A stretch of 64,000 nucleotides of DNA from assembly GCF_001619985.1 (NCBI RefSeq), contig NW_017264202.1, positions 310,001 through 374,000 of the forward strand, given 5' to 3'. This document shows, piece by piece, positions 1 to 12,107 of this stretch; position 1 is the first letter of the stretch; each line of letters starts with the position of its first letter. A program made the position numbers and the translations under genes. This DNA comes from Xylona heveae TC161 (lineage: Eukaryota > Ascomycota > Xylonomycetes > Xylonales > Xylonaceae). The notes beneath the pieces were generated by a model. It was given only the letters and a program-made list of their open reading frames with translations. It did not search any database and was not told the origin of the DNA.

Positions 1-3000
1 GTCAAGTTACATGCCATATGTGTTCTGCTTTTGTTGATGTGGATATTGCTTTCATGACCATTGACCTCGCTCATGGTAAAACGTTAGTAGGCTTTTGAGA
101 TATTCCTTCGGAGAAGTTCTGGAGAAAGTTCCAAGTTTGTTGATATAATGTTCTAAGTAAAAACAGAACGGGCTTGGATATTTAGGGGAAGTCGTGCCGT
201 TGACGCGTTGAATGCTTTGATGCGGCAGTTCAAGCCAAGTGACAAGCAGGCAGGCCAGAGGCCCACAACGCATAATAAGCTGAGCGGTAGCGGTATCTCC
301 TATACACAAACCGCATTGCTGTGATAGCGCTTTTGGAGAAGCTATCTTCCTGGGATCAAATAGCAGGCAGCAGCATTGCCACGTGACATGGGTCAAAATA
401 CAAGCCCGAAACCACCAGACATAGTCCTGGAAACACAATGATGACTGCACCTTGTCGGCTTGCCATTGCAGGGTTTCGTATTCCAGTTAAACGACCTCCT
501 TCTATTTCTGTGTTCGTGGTTGCGTCCACACCGTGCTAGCTTGAGCATTTGTGCTAAAGCCAGCGCCCAGAACGATGGTGTCGTTTGAGCGTGCTGGATA
601 AAAAGTTTGAATTCATCCAATCGAGGGAAAAAGCCAAGTTATCAAGTTCGAGTTTTTTTCCCAAGATCTTTCGTTCCTGTCAATAAAGAAGCAGGTTCCG
701 TAAGTTTCTGGATCTTGATGGGCGACAGCAGGACACCCAAGCCAGCGTCATCTCCCGTTTCGCTTGCCTTGAATTTGACCTTTCTCTTCTTCCAAGACCC
801 GGTGGGGAGGCAGCAACTTGTGCAGGGTGTATATAGTTTGTATTCGTTGAGGGTCATTTTGCTCATTAGACATGATACTGCCGCGTTTGTTTGACCGCTT
901 TTTCGGTTTTTATATCCCGAGAACAGTCAAATGCAATACATGGTCTTTTCTTTGTCGATGAGCTTGGTGAGTTCCCCATTTTGTTGCAGGAAGGAAAACG
1001 AAACAACAAGACACAACCGGTGATTTGGTTTCAGGTCCTGTTGGTTTCTCATCATCTCATTTTCCCTAGTCCAGCCATGCGGCATGGTTAAGTTCACATT
1101 AGAAGATTTGAAAGCTTGACACGGATAACTTCGATCAATTTCTCAAGTCATGCGAAAGCAGTCGAATGCCAATGGCAGAAAACAAAGAAGACATTATCTC
1201 AACAAGCAAGAAAGCCCGTTTTTTTGTGTGCAATCAGTCCAAAAAACATATGCATCAAGAGAAGGTCTGACTTGTTGATCTCGCCTTATTAAAAATAAGA
1301 AACAACTCGGTCTGGCTCCTGCTTCGTGTTGGACATTCTGTTTTTCCACCCACGATTCATAGAAAGATTGATAATGGTCGCGGTTCATATCTTCCCTTTC
1401 GCGAAAAGACTCAAGTGAAGCTTTGTATTTGCCCGGAATGTTTCCCGCACAGGATATGGTGCTGGGCTTTTGATTGTGTTTATATGTCTGAGCACCAGTT
1501 TTTGTTTTTGTCTTTGTCTTTTCATCTCCTGATCACGTTGTAGCGTGGAGAGCGTAATCGCTGAGTGCCTGTAATTTCAGCGAACCAGGGCTCTAAATTT
1601 CCCATTTGGAAGGGGCCAAGGTCCTGCTTTTAGACATAGGAGCTTTTATCACCAACTTTGTTGACATCCAGTTCTGTGGTTTCCTTTTGCTTTCGCTTTG
1701 CGAGGACTCGAGGAGCTGGCTGGCAATGACACAAGAACCAGGAGACTAGTTCCTCAAGATTTACGCTGCCTATGAAAAGCCAATAAGCAATTAAAGTGAA
1801 ATCGAAGTCTCAATTGAGATGCATTGACGCCGAAAATCGGTCAATGGATATGACTGGTCCGGAGTCCGGACGAGTGTGTTTGTTATGCGTCGTTTGTGCT
1901 CAAGTTCGTCTTTTGACATCATTCTAAATTCGAATTAATATGAATTTATTGTTCAAAGTTATCAGCGATAAGGTTTTGAAGAATGTCCAAAGAGCGCTTC
2001 TGTGTGGGCCATCAGCCACAGCTGGTATAATGTTCTGCAAATATGAGAACAAAATCATGATTTTCGACGGTTGACTCTGAACTCGTAGTCTTGTTAATCA
2101 AGGGGTGTCTCGTTACCCCGGATCCTGAGATTTAGAATGTTGGAAATGTCGAGCTGCGAGTTGCTGATTGACAATCACTTCTTCAGTTCAGTGAGGTCTT
2201 CGAGCTCTTTTTGGGTTTGGGCAATTCAATTATTTGAAATAAACAGAAAAGCAAACCCTGCTCTGTACCGTCTGCAGTTTAAATGTCCGTATTTGACTCG
2301 TGAGCTTTCGACCAGCCATGATTTGGCCGTCTTGTAAGCTCCTCTGGTTGTTTGAACTCCGATATTAATTGGAAGGATGTACTAGCTTCAGTCCAAGTTG
2401 TTCTCCATGGAGGATTCAAGTTTATTTCTTTGAATGCTGACCTATATGTGCAACGCAAATTTTTATTTTCCACCCGTCGGGCCTTGCTCTTCAAGTCCTC
2501 GAAAGAGCTGTGGCGCTCTATTAATACACGGAGACAACAAATGTTCTTTCTTGAGATTCTCCGCAGCAGCCCCAGCGGGAAGCTTCAAAACCACGCATCG
2601 CGATCTTGTATTCATTTGACTTCTATACAACATAAAAGATTTTTTGTAGACTGAATCTTCCCGGATTCCCGCTGAGAAGACACAAGAAAACCAAGCGTTC
2701 CAATTATTCCATGCTGTGCTTTGGCCTTGCAGTGTTTTATTTTGTCCCTTTTGAAAGAAAATTGGGTGTTTTTACTTTATTTCGTTCATCATCAACAGCT
2801 GTTGGAATTAGGCTGCTCTTATAATGACGAGTTGAGAACCCATAACTTGCTCAATTATGATGAGCCTCGTGTTATCCCTCGGATTTTCTGCTGACAGTAC
2901 TGAGCCTTTAATAATTTGGCGAAACAGGGTTGGTAAATAATTTTCTCACAATTCCTGGGCAAAAAAGGCAGTATACCTTGAAGGATCTCAGTCTCTCTCT

Positions 3001-4648
3001 CTCTCTCTCGTGTTTCCAGAAACGAAAACGCATAGCGGCATACCAACCAACGGCTGGCCTGAAAACAAAGAAGTTTTCCAGGTACAAAACCGTGATCGCT
3101 TCAAGATATGACGTTCGGAGAACGAAAAATGGGCAGAACTGGTGACTGCATGAAGCAGCCACCAGCAGCTGTTCTCAACGGTTCGAAGCCTTTGTAAAAG
3201 TTGAATTGGAAGGAATCGGAGTTGGTAGAGGGTTGCTTGATAAAAGCGCTTCGATTTTTCGCCGTGGCTGCTGTCCATTCCGATTTTGGAAAGCCTCGTT
3301 GGTGGCGAGAAGTTATCATTTCTTATTTGACTTCTTTGACTGAAGCCAATGCTTAAGTATTAATTATTATTTAAGTTATGAGTATCGAATGAGATTGAAA
3401 TAAGACCTAATTATTCTATCGAAGCGATTTTCGCAGCCGCATTAGGATTTGTAATTCTTTCATTCGAGGAACCGCCATCTTGGAGCCTCGACTTCTCGTG
3501 ACAAACAAGAAAAGCACCATGCCTCAGGATGGGTTTTGTGAAGCCTGGAAAACTTTCTCTGATAGGCAGTAAAGACCAGGCGGACCACGCAAGGACGGGG
3601 TTTGATGAAATGATAAAGAAGATATTTCATATTATGGAAGTTATCTGACAAGTAAAGTGTTTTTCGTGTTGAGGTGTTCTAATAATATGAAGTTCTTATG
3701 CCGCACTGAAAATTGAAAGAAAAAAAAATCATGATCTTGCGGCCGGGCGACAGGCTTTATAGATGCCGTGGGAGTCAGGTAATGCTGTGTTGAACGATAG
3801 TGACGAGTTCGAGTGACGCTGTGATATTAACGTTCGTGGTGACGCTGTGTGATGAAGGAACTGCAATGAAGGTATAGGTGCTCGACAGCCGACACGTATC
3901 TTGTCAAATGGAGTGACGAAAATCATTAAATACGCGTCTGGTGACGGTCGGAATCAGATGATGCCAACCCAAATCACTAAGAAACAATATTCAGTGTCTT
4001 TAGTCACGCGCAATGCCAGCACCCTCACACGGAGTTGAAGAGTTTGCATGGAGCCTAAGCCCTTTCCACATAGATCACGAGACGATGAATACCATGCCGA
4101 GAAGCAAAGTGACTTAGAATAAGGATTGTATTGTGCGGGACAGTTTATACCAGCTAATATCTCCTATCTGAAGGATAAAAGTAACCGTGAAACCTCAAAA
4201 ACTGCTTCTCGCACAAAGAGACCAGCAGTTGTGCCACCCAGTCAACACGGTTAATTGCTTGAATCAAGCAAGGTTCGGACCAAGTCTTAGGATCCGTGAA
4301 TCTGGCATAGTATGGCCTTGTGAGACAAGGATTTTCCACCCGACGGAAGAATGGTCGGGCTTTGAGGTTTGCAAGACCGGGGTCCCACGTTAAGACTGTA
4401 TGGAGAAGGTGCTTTTATCTCCCAGCGCGTGTCGAAATGATATCCACTGGGCTTGATGAACCAGCTCTCGGTGGGTACACATCCTCAAGTAAAGTGTTTC
4501 CGTTTTCCTTGAGCATTCCAAGCACTGTTCCTCTGGCCGACCCAAGCGACGGGATATGCTTTGTGCTGAGTTCAGACTTGTTATTATAGTTAACGATACT
4601 TAATGACTTCATTTGCGGGACGAAATCCGGTTATTCGTTACCGTGTAA
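1..4648. other. gene-empty stretch
   Basis: No reading frame here exceeds about 130 codons. None of the short frames on either strand has a recognisable family motif, a convincing splice-connected partner or a codon pattern like the neighbouring genes. I see no tRNA fold, terminal repeats or transposase motif. A short CT microsatellite lies near position 3000. The stretch could be the long upstream or downstream flank of a gene beyond the left edge, or could hold non-coding transcripts. Neither can be decided from sequence alone. Confidence 0.6.
2992..3009. repeat. (CT)n microsatellite
   Basis: About nine uninterrupted CT units lie in otherwise non-repetitive intergenic DNA. Confidence 0.9.
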
Positions 4649-6010
4649 TCAATCCCTGCTGCGGTTCGGGATCCATCTCTTGAGACTAAACTCTCGAATG
4701 CGGTAGCATTGTAAAGCCTCAGTAATATTGACGGTCCCCGAAAGGTCCGCAAGAGAGCTGGGAGGCGGGATGTCAACGTAAACGAGAACGAGGTTTTTTC
4801 GAACCTGGCTCTGAACACGATTGACGCAATGCAACCACCACCACTGCTTGGACTCTTTTGCTACAGTTTGCGACTTTCGCGACGGTTCAGACCAGTATGG
4901 ATGAGAGTATGACGGAAGCACAATCAAGGCAAACTCAGCATGAGAAAATACCGGTCCGCGATTATACAGGAGATAATCAACGGCAAATTTGATGCCAGAG
5001 CGGACCACCCAACCGAGAGAGCGAAAGTGATGATAGACGACATACGAAATAAGAAAAGGATCATCTGGCTGCAAATCGGCGATAGCCTTTGGTGGAAAGT
5101 ATGAATGTTGACGGCACATAGTGAACAAGGAAGAGGTGGAGATTAGCTGGCCAGTAGCTTCGTCTCGTACGCGGAGCGTGCCAAGACCATACGTAAGAAA
5201 TAGCGCTTCCTCCAGAGTCAATTGAAGATGCTCCTGGTCAACAATTGGCTCGTCATCGCCAATGGTTGGTCGTGCAGCGGATGCATCGTTCTTCAAAGGG
5301 CGTGGATGAAGCTCAGACTCAGAAAAGCGAACGCTTTTTTTCGCATCGCCGGCTTCGCCGAATCCAGCCTTCTCAGGAGCCGGAAGAGCATCGACCGGAC
5401 CATTGACGGCACCACCTTCGGTTGGTTCGCCTTCATGGCTTTGTGTCTCAACGTCCGGCTTGTGGACTTCTTCCCCATCCTGCACATTGACAAGCTTTCC
5501 CTCTTCCCGAAGCTTCTCCTCGATGGCCTCTCTCTCCTTCCTAGCTCGCTCCTTCTTGAAAGCTCTTCTTTCAGCTCTCCGCTTCTGGGTCACCTCTTCA
5601 CTGGTCTCTACAGCTAAGAGACCTCTTCTCCGCTTTTCGCGGTCCATCCAGGTCGGCTCACTTCGACTTAAGCTTCCCTTGCCAAAGAAGCCCTGCTCCC
5701 AAAGAGCGCGGACAGTTGCGGGATCGGCGACATGCACTGATCTGGTCTCATTGGAGAAATACGCCTCAAAGCATGGCTGGGGATGCGATGGAGGGGCTGA
5801 CAATAGGTGTGCAAAGAATGTATACGCCAAATGAAAGAGAGAAATAGGATTATTAGGTACAAAAGTTGGCAACGGATATGTCTTCACCGGAATAGGGAGT
5901 GCATGGATCCGAGCATAATTTGGCCTTGGCGTCCGCGGTGGACGCGGCGCTGGTTTCTGATCGCCAACCGCCTGCGGCGGCAAGCTGTCTGCAAAGACAG
6001 CCGAAGGCAT
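4649..6010 (-). CDS. SEN2: tRNA-splicing endonuclease subunit Sen2
   Basis: This intronless frame of 453 residues encodes the catalytic subunit that cuts the 5' splice site of intron-containing pre-tRNAs within the SEN2/SEN34/SEN15/SEN54 complex. The nuclease fold is C-terminal. A YNRGPVFSH motif supplies the catalytic Tyr349 and His357, eight residues apart as in yeast Sen2, and SQVRKNLV supplies Lys405, so the triad is complete. The N-terminal half has a conserved WMDREKRRR patch and a charged helical stretch of about residues 125-170, followed by an acidic, low-complexity linker of about 170-240, which is normal for fungal Sen2. The start is the first ATG (6008-6010) after the divergent promoter shared with the scramblase gene. 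Length is slightly above yeast Sen2 (377 residues), mainly from the linker. The identity is secure. Confidence 0.93.
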   Translation of the reverse strand: MPSAVFADSLPPQAVGDQKPAPRPPRTPRPNYARIHALPIPVKTYPLPTFVPNNPISLFHLAYTFFAHLLSAPPSHPQPCFEAYFSNETRSVHVADPATVRALWEQGFFGKGSLSRSEPTWMDREKRRRGLLAVETSEEVTQKRRAERRAFKKERARKEREAIEEKLREEGKLVNVQDGEEVHKPDVETQSHEGEPTEGGAVNGPVDALPAPEKAGFGEAGDAKKSVRFSESELHPRPLKNDASAARPTIGDDEPIVDQEHLQLTLEEALFLTYGLGTLRVRDEATGQLISTSSLFTMCRQHSYFPPKAIADLQPDDPFLISYVVYHHFRSLGWVVRSGIKFAVDYLLYNRGPVFSHAEFALIVLPSYSHPYWSEPSRKSQTVAKESKQWWWLHCVNRVQSQVRKNLVLVYVDIPPPSSLADLSGTVNITEALQCYRIREFSLKRWIPNRSRD

Positions 6011-6496
6011 TGTTAATGTACACGCATAGCTAGCCTACAAGAGCAAACTGTCATCATTACGTTAGCATATTACTGCGACCAGCAATGATGAAAGCAAAAG
6101 AGTAATTTTGAATCTGCCTCAGATACCGTTGTAGTCTATGAGAATAGAGCCAACATTGAGAAGCGACGTAAAGTCAATGTCGCCCTCTAAGCATCAAGTA
6201 TGGTGTCATCACAGCAGTGTAATAAAGTAATTGAAAGAAATAATAAAACTCACATTTGTGTGACCTCACGTCACGTCGTGCATAGAATCATTTCATGATG
6301 AGTGTCGAGCTGAAAAGAAAGAAAGCTCTGGAGCTTTTTGTGCGGAGGGAAGAAAAATATCGCCTCGGCTGTTTCCGACCCACCTAAAGCAACACTTTGT
6401 TACCCGGCAAACATATTTGTCCAACTGCGTCACCAAACTCATGCCCGAGGGCCTTAATACCATTTCAATGGTTTTTGGGAGGTTTTGAAGCGGTCA
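6011..6496. promoter_or_regulatory. divergent promoter region SEN2 / scramblase
   Basis: A 486-bp spacer separates two head-to-head genes and must carry both promoters. It is moderately AT-rich with no obvious TATA box close to either start. I recognised no specific operator. Confidence 0.5.
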
Positions 6497-8260
6497 ATGA
6501 ATTGCTTCTCACGATTTAAACGACGGAAAATGCTTCTACCACGTATAAGGCAATCTCTTCCCCGGGTTTCAAAGGCATTTTATGCCACTTCAGGCCCTAC
6601 TGGGCCTCGGAATACTATTCGACGACAAGCGCCAATATCACGGCGCCCGATTCAACCACGGCATGAGGCACCAGGGCATGCACCAGAAGAAGAACCCTCC
6701 AAAGTGGAGGGGGTCTCTGAAGCTCTTCGATCGGCAAGCGCACAAGAGAACTCGCTTCTGTCTCCTGTTCATATACCAGAGGATCCGAATAGTGTCTTGA
6801 ACGAACGCCACCCGGCTGTTGGGATTTTGGCTAATTCCGCCATTGTAGTGCAGAGGCAGTTGGAATTCATGAACGTCATGCTGTACGCTTCAATGAAAGT
6901 TATGATTTTCGGGGTATATTGAACTGATTACATCTAGGGGATTTGAGCAAGCAAACAAATATGTCATCATGGATCCCCAGGGAAATCATATTGGATACAT
7001 GGCAGAGCAAGAACTAGGAATGGGCAACATGATGGCCCGGCAGTGGTTTCGTACCCATCGGAGCTTCACAACGCACATTTTTGACAAACATGAGAAGGAG
7101 GTTCTAAGGGTGAGTTTATTCGCGTAAGGCGAGGAAACAGATGAGCTGACGAGAAACAGTTCCACCGTCCTTTCTCCTGGATCAACTCCCGTATTCGTGT
7201 TTATGACCCTCTTGAACCTAATACAACATCATATTCGCCAGCCACGGCCGTACAAAGCTCAAGCCCGGGATCATTGAGCTCGGAGATCAACCAAACCCAA
7301 GCTCAAATTTCACCCTTGGCTCTTTCGGACATGAGAATCATTGGCGAGGCACATCAACAGTGGGCGCCTCTGCGGCGGAAATATAATATGTTTGTCTTTC
7401 GAAAAGATGACGGAGCTCAACAACCTAATGCTGCACATCCAGCTGCAGGCGACCTCCCTCTCTCAAACCCTGTACAATACCAAAGTACAGGGAAAGGTCC
7501 TAATGTCGGGGAATTTTCCCAGTTCGCCTACGTCGATGAACCGTTTTTGTCCTGGGACTTCTCCTTAAAATCTCATGATTCTCGTCTGATTGGTTCCGTC
7601 AATCGCAATTTTGCCGGTTTTGCTCGTGAATTCTTCACTGATACCGGCGTCTATGCCTTAAGAATGGATGCTGCCGGTCTGGCGGATGAACCGCGCCATC
7701 TCATCTCGCAAACGGGTCAGAATTCGGTAGTAGGATATGACCATAATGCTACCGGCATGACGCTTGATCAGCGAGCCATCATGCTTGCTACGGCTGTTAG
7801 TATCGACTTTGACTATTTTAGCCGTCACTCAGGCGCCGGCGGTATGGGTTTCATGCCCCTCTGGTTCCCGGGTGGGGGTGAGGCTGCAGCTGGCGGTGCA
7901 GCTGGAGCCGCTGGAGAAGTTGGTGCTGCGGAAGCTGGTGCAGGTGCCATTGGCAATGCCGGTAGAGGCGCCGCAGGTATGGGCGAAGGTGCTATTGCTG
8001 GTGCTGGAACTATGGCTGGTTATGAAGCAATGAGGCGAGGCACGAGCAGTCAGAGCACGGACGATGCTTCTCCGACGTCCGATCAGGGGCAGCCGCCCCC
8101 GCAAGGTTATGATCCAGCGCAGGGTCCACCTAACGGCCCCCAAGAGGGTGAAGAGGTCTGGGGAGAATGGAATCCTTGGCAAAACGGGCAAGATGGATCC
8201 TCTGGTGGCAGTGGCGGCGGGGGTGGAGACGGAGAATCCGACTGGAGTGACTGGTTTTAA
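6497..8260 (+). CDS. AIM25: mitochondrial phospholipid scramblase (AIM25-like)
   Basis: Exons are 6497-6882, 6938-7109 and 7160-8260, giving 552 residues. The introns are 55 and 50 nt and join in phase. The protein belongs to the scramblase family and matches yeast Aim25: the core contains VVQRQLEFMNVMLGFEQANKY, HIGYMAEQ, MMARQWFRTHRSF, RIIGEAHQQWAPLRRKYN and GSVNRNFAGFAREFFTDTGVY-type blocks. The N-terminus is Arg/Ser/Phe-rich without acidic residues (KMLLPRIRQSLPRVSKAFY), a typical mitochondrial presequence. Initiation could be at 6497 or at the in-frame ATG at 6530. The C-terminal part is odd: after the core (about residue 426) comes a Gly/Ala-rich stretch of about 48 residues, then a Gln/Pro linker and a Trp-rich acidic tail ending DWSDWF. 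Such tails vary among fungi. The core function is well supported. The lipid moved and the exact membrane are inferred from family. Confidence 0.88.
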
Positions 8261-8847
8261 TACCGCGTAAAAGCATATATACACTAAATCTGGGTCAGTG
8301 GCTTAAAAGATGGACAGGAGTATCTGGATGGGCAACGGCGTTTAACACCTTGTATAGTAAGCAGTCGCGAATTCCGTACATTCATATAGTCATATAGCTT
8401 TTGGCGTTTCATATACCCATGTTCTAATACTAAAGGTCTTCTTCTTTAAAAAAGAAATAAAAAAAAATACCAAAATATCTTCATTAACTTCAGCGGTGTT
8501 TCACCTATACATTATGCTTTTCTGTAGTCGGGCGCTGTTCCAACTCACCCTCACCGCCTTCGTCACCATCCGCCACCCGCTAGGTTTCCCTAAACTACCA
8601 CTAAAGTCCACCCCACCACATCACCGCCAAGGTATATTCATCTTCTAGCATCACCGTCGTTATTCCCAAGTCATCGCAAGAAACATTATTACTTGATTTA
8701 CCCCCGTAATACTTTCACCGCCTCAGTATCCTCGCATTTGACCTTTCATACGCTTCAGCCTCTCAAATCTTCCACCTCAGCCGCGACAACGTATCGCCTC
8801 TTCTATACGATAGTAACCCCCGAACGCACATAAACACAAACCACACA
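8261..8847. other. scramblase-UBC7 spacer
   Basis: The first 200 bp are AT-rich with an A-run near 8450 and look like a 3' untranslated region. From about 8540 the strand becomes CT- and CACC-rich, as in many fungal 5' leaders, and runs into the UBC7 start. No gene was seen. Confidence 0.6.
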
Positions 8848-9526
8848 ATGAGCGCCTCCGTCGCAGCTAAGCGTCTCTTTCAAGAGTACCGGCTCCTGAC
8901 CAACGACCCGCCAGAAGGCATCATGGCTGGTCCGGTGAATGAGGACGACCTTTTTTCATGGGAAGCTCTAATCCAAGGCCCCGAAGGCACGCCATTCGAG
9001 GGTGGCGTATTCCCTGCCATTCTTACGTTTCCCAAGGATTATCCTCTCGCGCCACCGACTATGAAGTTTACTTGTGACTTGTGGCATCCGAACGGTACCC
9101 CTTTCCTTCACCCCTCTTTCTACATGTGAACACCGACAAGGCTTCTTCATGCCTACCTACTTTCAGGCCCTTAGGTTGCGCCGCTCGTTTTGTTCCTTTC
9201 TTTCTTCTTTCTGCAGCTAATGCTACAAAGGTCGACGATACAGTCCCGCTAACACCTTGTGCTATATTCTAGTCTATCCCTCCGGTCTAGTCTGCATTTC
9301 TATCCTTCATGCTCCAGGGGACGACCCGAATCATTATGAGCACGCGTCAGAGAGATGGAGTCCGATTCAAAGCGTGGAGAAGATTTTGATTAGCGTCATG
9401 AGCATGCTGGCGGAACCGAACGACGAGAGTCCTGCAAATGTTGAGGCAGCGAAGATGTGGAGGGAGCGGCGGAAGGAGTACGAGGAGCTTGTACGACAGA
9501 ATGTGCGGAGAGGGTTGGGGTTATAA
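8848..9526 (+). CDS. UBC7: ubiquitin-conjugating enzyme E2, UBC7/UBE2G2 type
   Basis: Exons are 8848-9094 and 9273-9526, giving 166 residues, against 165 in yeast Ubc7. The single 178-nt intron splits the Val codon of the [11 protein letters not shown] motif and has a GCTAACA branch site. The E2 fold is complete. The active-site cysteine is Cys90 in [10 protein letters not shown]. The loop just after it, [17 protein letters not shown], is the acidic insertion that sets the Ubc7/Ube2g class apart from ordinary E2s. Ubc7 works at the endoplasmic reticulum with Cue1 and the Hrd1 and Doa10 ligases in protein quality control, and in filamentous fungi also in sterol-linked degradation. Identity is secure from the insertion and the length. 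No oddities. Confidence 0.95.
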
Positions 9527-10038
9527 AGGATGAGTGTACGATAAGCATCGGCATATTGGAATAATGCGGGAAAGGGGCAGGGCATGACCCATGGAGATGT
9601 AATTATTCTTGAACTCCTCTTGGAAACACCAGACCCAAGGGTTGGGGGAATTGGGGCTTATGATTGGGGCGCGCGATTGCATATATGGGGAGATGGCCTC
9701 GGCGTTCTTTTTCGTCTGGGAAGATTACAATTTGTACTGTTGGAAGACAGCGTTCCGAATCTCTTAGCCTTGAGAAGCTTGCTTGTAGATATTACTGGCA
9801 TTGTTAAAAAGGCAATGTAGAGCAAGGACGCCGGAAGGACATTTCATTTGATATCACTCTATGTTTATTTTCAGCTAGCTTCCGTCGCTGCAGAAATGCT
9901 TGGATATAATGCTAATGATCGGCCATGAAACCCCGATTCTGTGCATCTCCGATGCGAAACATTCGCTTGTAGCGTAGCACACGCAACGCTCTCTTAAAAC
10001 TTATAGAGATGCAGATAATAGTGATAATGCCAAATATC
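9527..10038. other. convergent spacer UBC7 / SPO11
   Basis: The 512 bp lie between two converging 3' ends. A 78-codon frame at 9584-9820 has no family resemblance. I see only presumed untranslated and terminator sequence. Confidence 0.55.
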
Positions 10039-11744
10039 TCAAACCAGCGGAGTATTTTCCAGCAATTTCTCTTCAAGCCAAGCTTCTAAACTCATTTGCT
10101 GGTCACTGAGGATCTGAATTTCGGCCTTGACATTCAGCATGAGCATCACTTGTAGCTCTCTTTTCCAAGCGGTAGCCTCATCTTCAACTTCGACATTGTC
10201 ATGCCCAGAAGCGATGTTGCAATTCGCAACATTGGGCAAGCCCATGGAAGATGCGTTATCCCACTCAAGCATTCTTTTGGCTCTGCGTCGATCTCTAGCG
10301 GTTAAATGGAGCAAGCCTCTTTCAACGTGCGTTTGAGACGTTTTCTCCTCATTTGCCGCTAAAGCAATATCATTGTCAGAAGGCACTCCTGTTCGATCAG
10401 GTCTCATGATATCACTGCTGCGGAGGCCAATCCAGTGGATGTTTGGACACAGCAAGTGTGGATTCTCATGCCTGAGCGATTTTGATCCGTATCTGTAAGT
10501 CGAATATATGGCTATGCCATCGGGATCAAAATCCACCAAGCAGTAAATGGGGACAGAAGCCCTCGCTGGATGATCAAGCTGGCCTGGGAGGTTTATATGG
10601 TCCTGGAGATAGCAAAGAAATGACCGAGTGAGAATGTCTGGATATCCTTTCGCCTGTGCTTACAAGTAATAATGCTTTAGCAGAAGTGTGGACGAGAGGA
10701 TCGGTGAACGTTCAAGGAAACTGACTGTGACTAAAAGTCCCAAGCCTATAGGGCACTTTCGCCAGAATTGTGAGCTTGCCAATGAACGAAACGTCGCCTG
10801 TTGCTGGCTAAGCTGGCTTGTAGAAGGCTGCTCCAGCTGAGATAAACGCACCTCCTTTTCAATCACTAAAATCCACCTGAGTTGGGCAATGTCAATGTCA
10901 GTAATGTCTCGCACGTTGGGGATCAGCACGCCCTTTGTCAACATGTCCCTTTTAGTCTTGCTACAGTTTACTTCGGATCAGGATCTAGACCTCTATATTC
11001 GAACTGGCATTGATATCACTCTCGTTGGATTGTTTGGCGATAAGACATCCGACCATGAGGCCCTTTGCTGCCGCACTCTTGTTGGAATGGTCAGCCAATT
11101 GTGCAATAGGAATTCCTATCTTAGGGCAGTCCGACCACATTGAGCGCAGCTCGAGGGACGTGAAAAGTGAAGGCCAGGTCGTCAATGAAGCGGTCCACAA
11201 CGCTCTGCTTGATGAATAATTTGGGGTCCTTGTAGAAGATATCTCTGCGATAATTAGAATTAACTGGGTCCATCAAACAAAGCATCTCGCACCGTTTCGT
11301 CGTTATTGTCCTTGTCACCAATGCTTGGTGCATCAGATCGAGGATCTTGACAAACACAGCTATCACATCATGGAAAGATCAGTAAGTTCATTGGCGTGTT
11401 ATGAAGGGGGGTGATCACTAAATTTCCAAGCTTCTTTCGATGTCCGGCCGGGAAAGCTGATGCTGTTTCATTTTAGCTCGTAGTGGTCATTGAACAACTA
11501 ATTGCACCCACTTCTGCACTGTGTGCGTTGCCCTTGATCTGAACGGTATGGTGAGTGTTTTTCGCTCACCGCGAATTGAATCCAGAATTGTATTGATGAT
11601 CGCTTCAATCTGAGAAATGACGAGTTCATTGCTAGCTAAAAGCTCTCTCTGTGCTACACTGTCTTGTCGTCCAAGGCGACGTTCTGCTTCCTCGCAGACA
11701 TATTCGATCGGCTCAAACGAGCCGTCTGTGGAACAGTCATGCAT
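10039..11744 (-). CDS. SPO11: meiotic recombination endonuclease Spo11
   Basis: Eight exons are inferred: 11744-11512, 11456-11419, 11359-11293, 11244-11136, 11077-10991, 10932-10852, 10797-10726 and 10653-10039. All phases agree and give 433 residues. Spo11 is the topoisomerase VI A-like protein that makes meiotic double-strand breaks by covalent attachment through a tyrosine. That residue is Tyr117 in TTKRDIFYKDP. The Toprim metal site is complete: Glu203 in WILVIEKE and Asp270/Asp272 in LVDFDPDGIAIYSTYRYG. Other family blocks are FPGRTSKEAWKFTVFVKIL, SAAAKGLMVG and GVLIPNVRD. The first ATG in the conserved frame is 11744. A short upstream exon cannot be excluded, because the frame stays open to about 11860 without an ATG. 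Donors of introns 4 and 5 (GTCGGA, GTCTAG) are weak, so those junctions are less sure. The gene diverges from ERG7. Confidence 0.88.
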
Positions 11745-12107
11745 TTTAATCAGCTTAGGCAGTAAGGGCAGTCTCTTGTGATGTACTGTGGTGTATGCTT
11801 TGAGAAGAGCAAGATGTTTCTCTCTTGGAGACAACAACTGGACCTTCGGATCAGTGCGCTAATAAGGTTTCTTTAGTTCCCGCCAAGGCAGCCATTCAGC
11901 GCGACTGCTAAACTGTTGAACTTCCTTAATAATAACCCGATAAGTTACTCCGTAAGCTAAGCTGCGAGATTAATCAACTGCGGTGGAACCAACCGGAGAC
12001 TCGGCGAAGCGGGAAAATCAGGTACATTTCCACCCGCAAGGCTGCAACTTGTGAGCGCCTCGAGCTCCTTCATTTCTCTCCAACTTCATCCTCCTCTTCA
12101 TTCAACA
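11745..12107. promoter_or_regulatory. divergent promoter region SPO11 / ERG7
   Basis: The 363 bp lie between a meiosis-specific gene and a constitutive sterol gene. The ERG7 side has a CT-rich leader (12050-12105). I found no TATA box near the ERG7 start and did not identify a sterol-response element with confidence. Confidence 0.5.

Noticed and set aside
2900-3300. Possible small genes around the CT microsatellite
   Set aside because: Several mutually overlapping frames run through the same bases and none shows conservation or splicing.
9584-9820. 78-codon frame downstream of UBC7
   Set aside because: It has no similarity to anything known and lies where two genes converge; most likely untranslated sequence.
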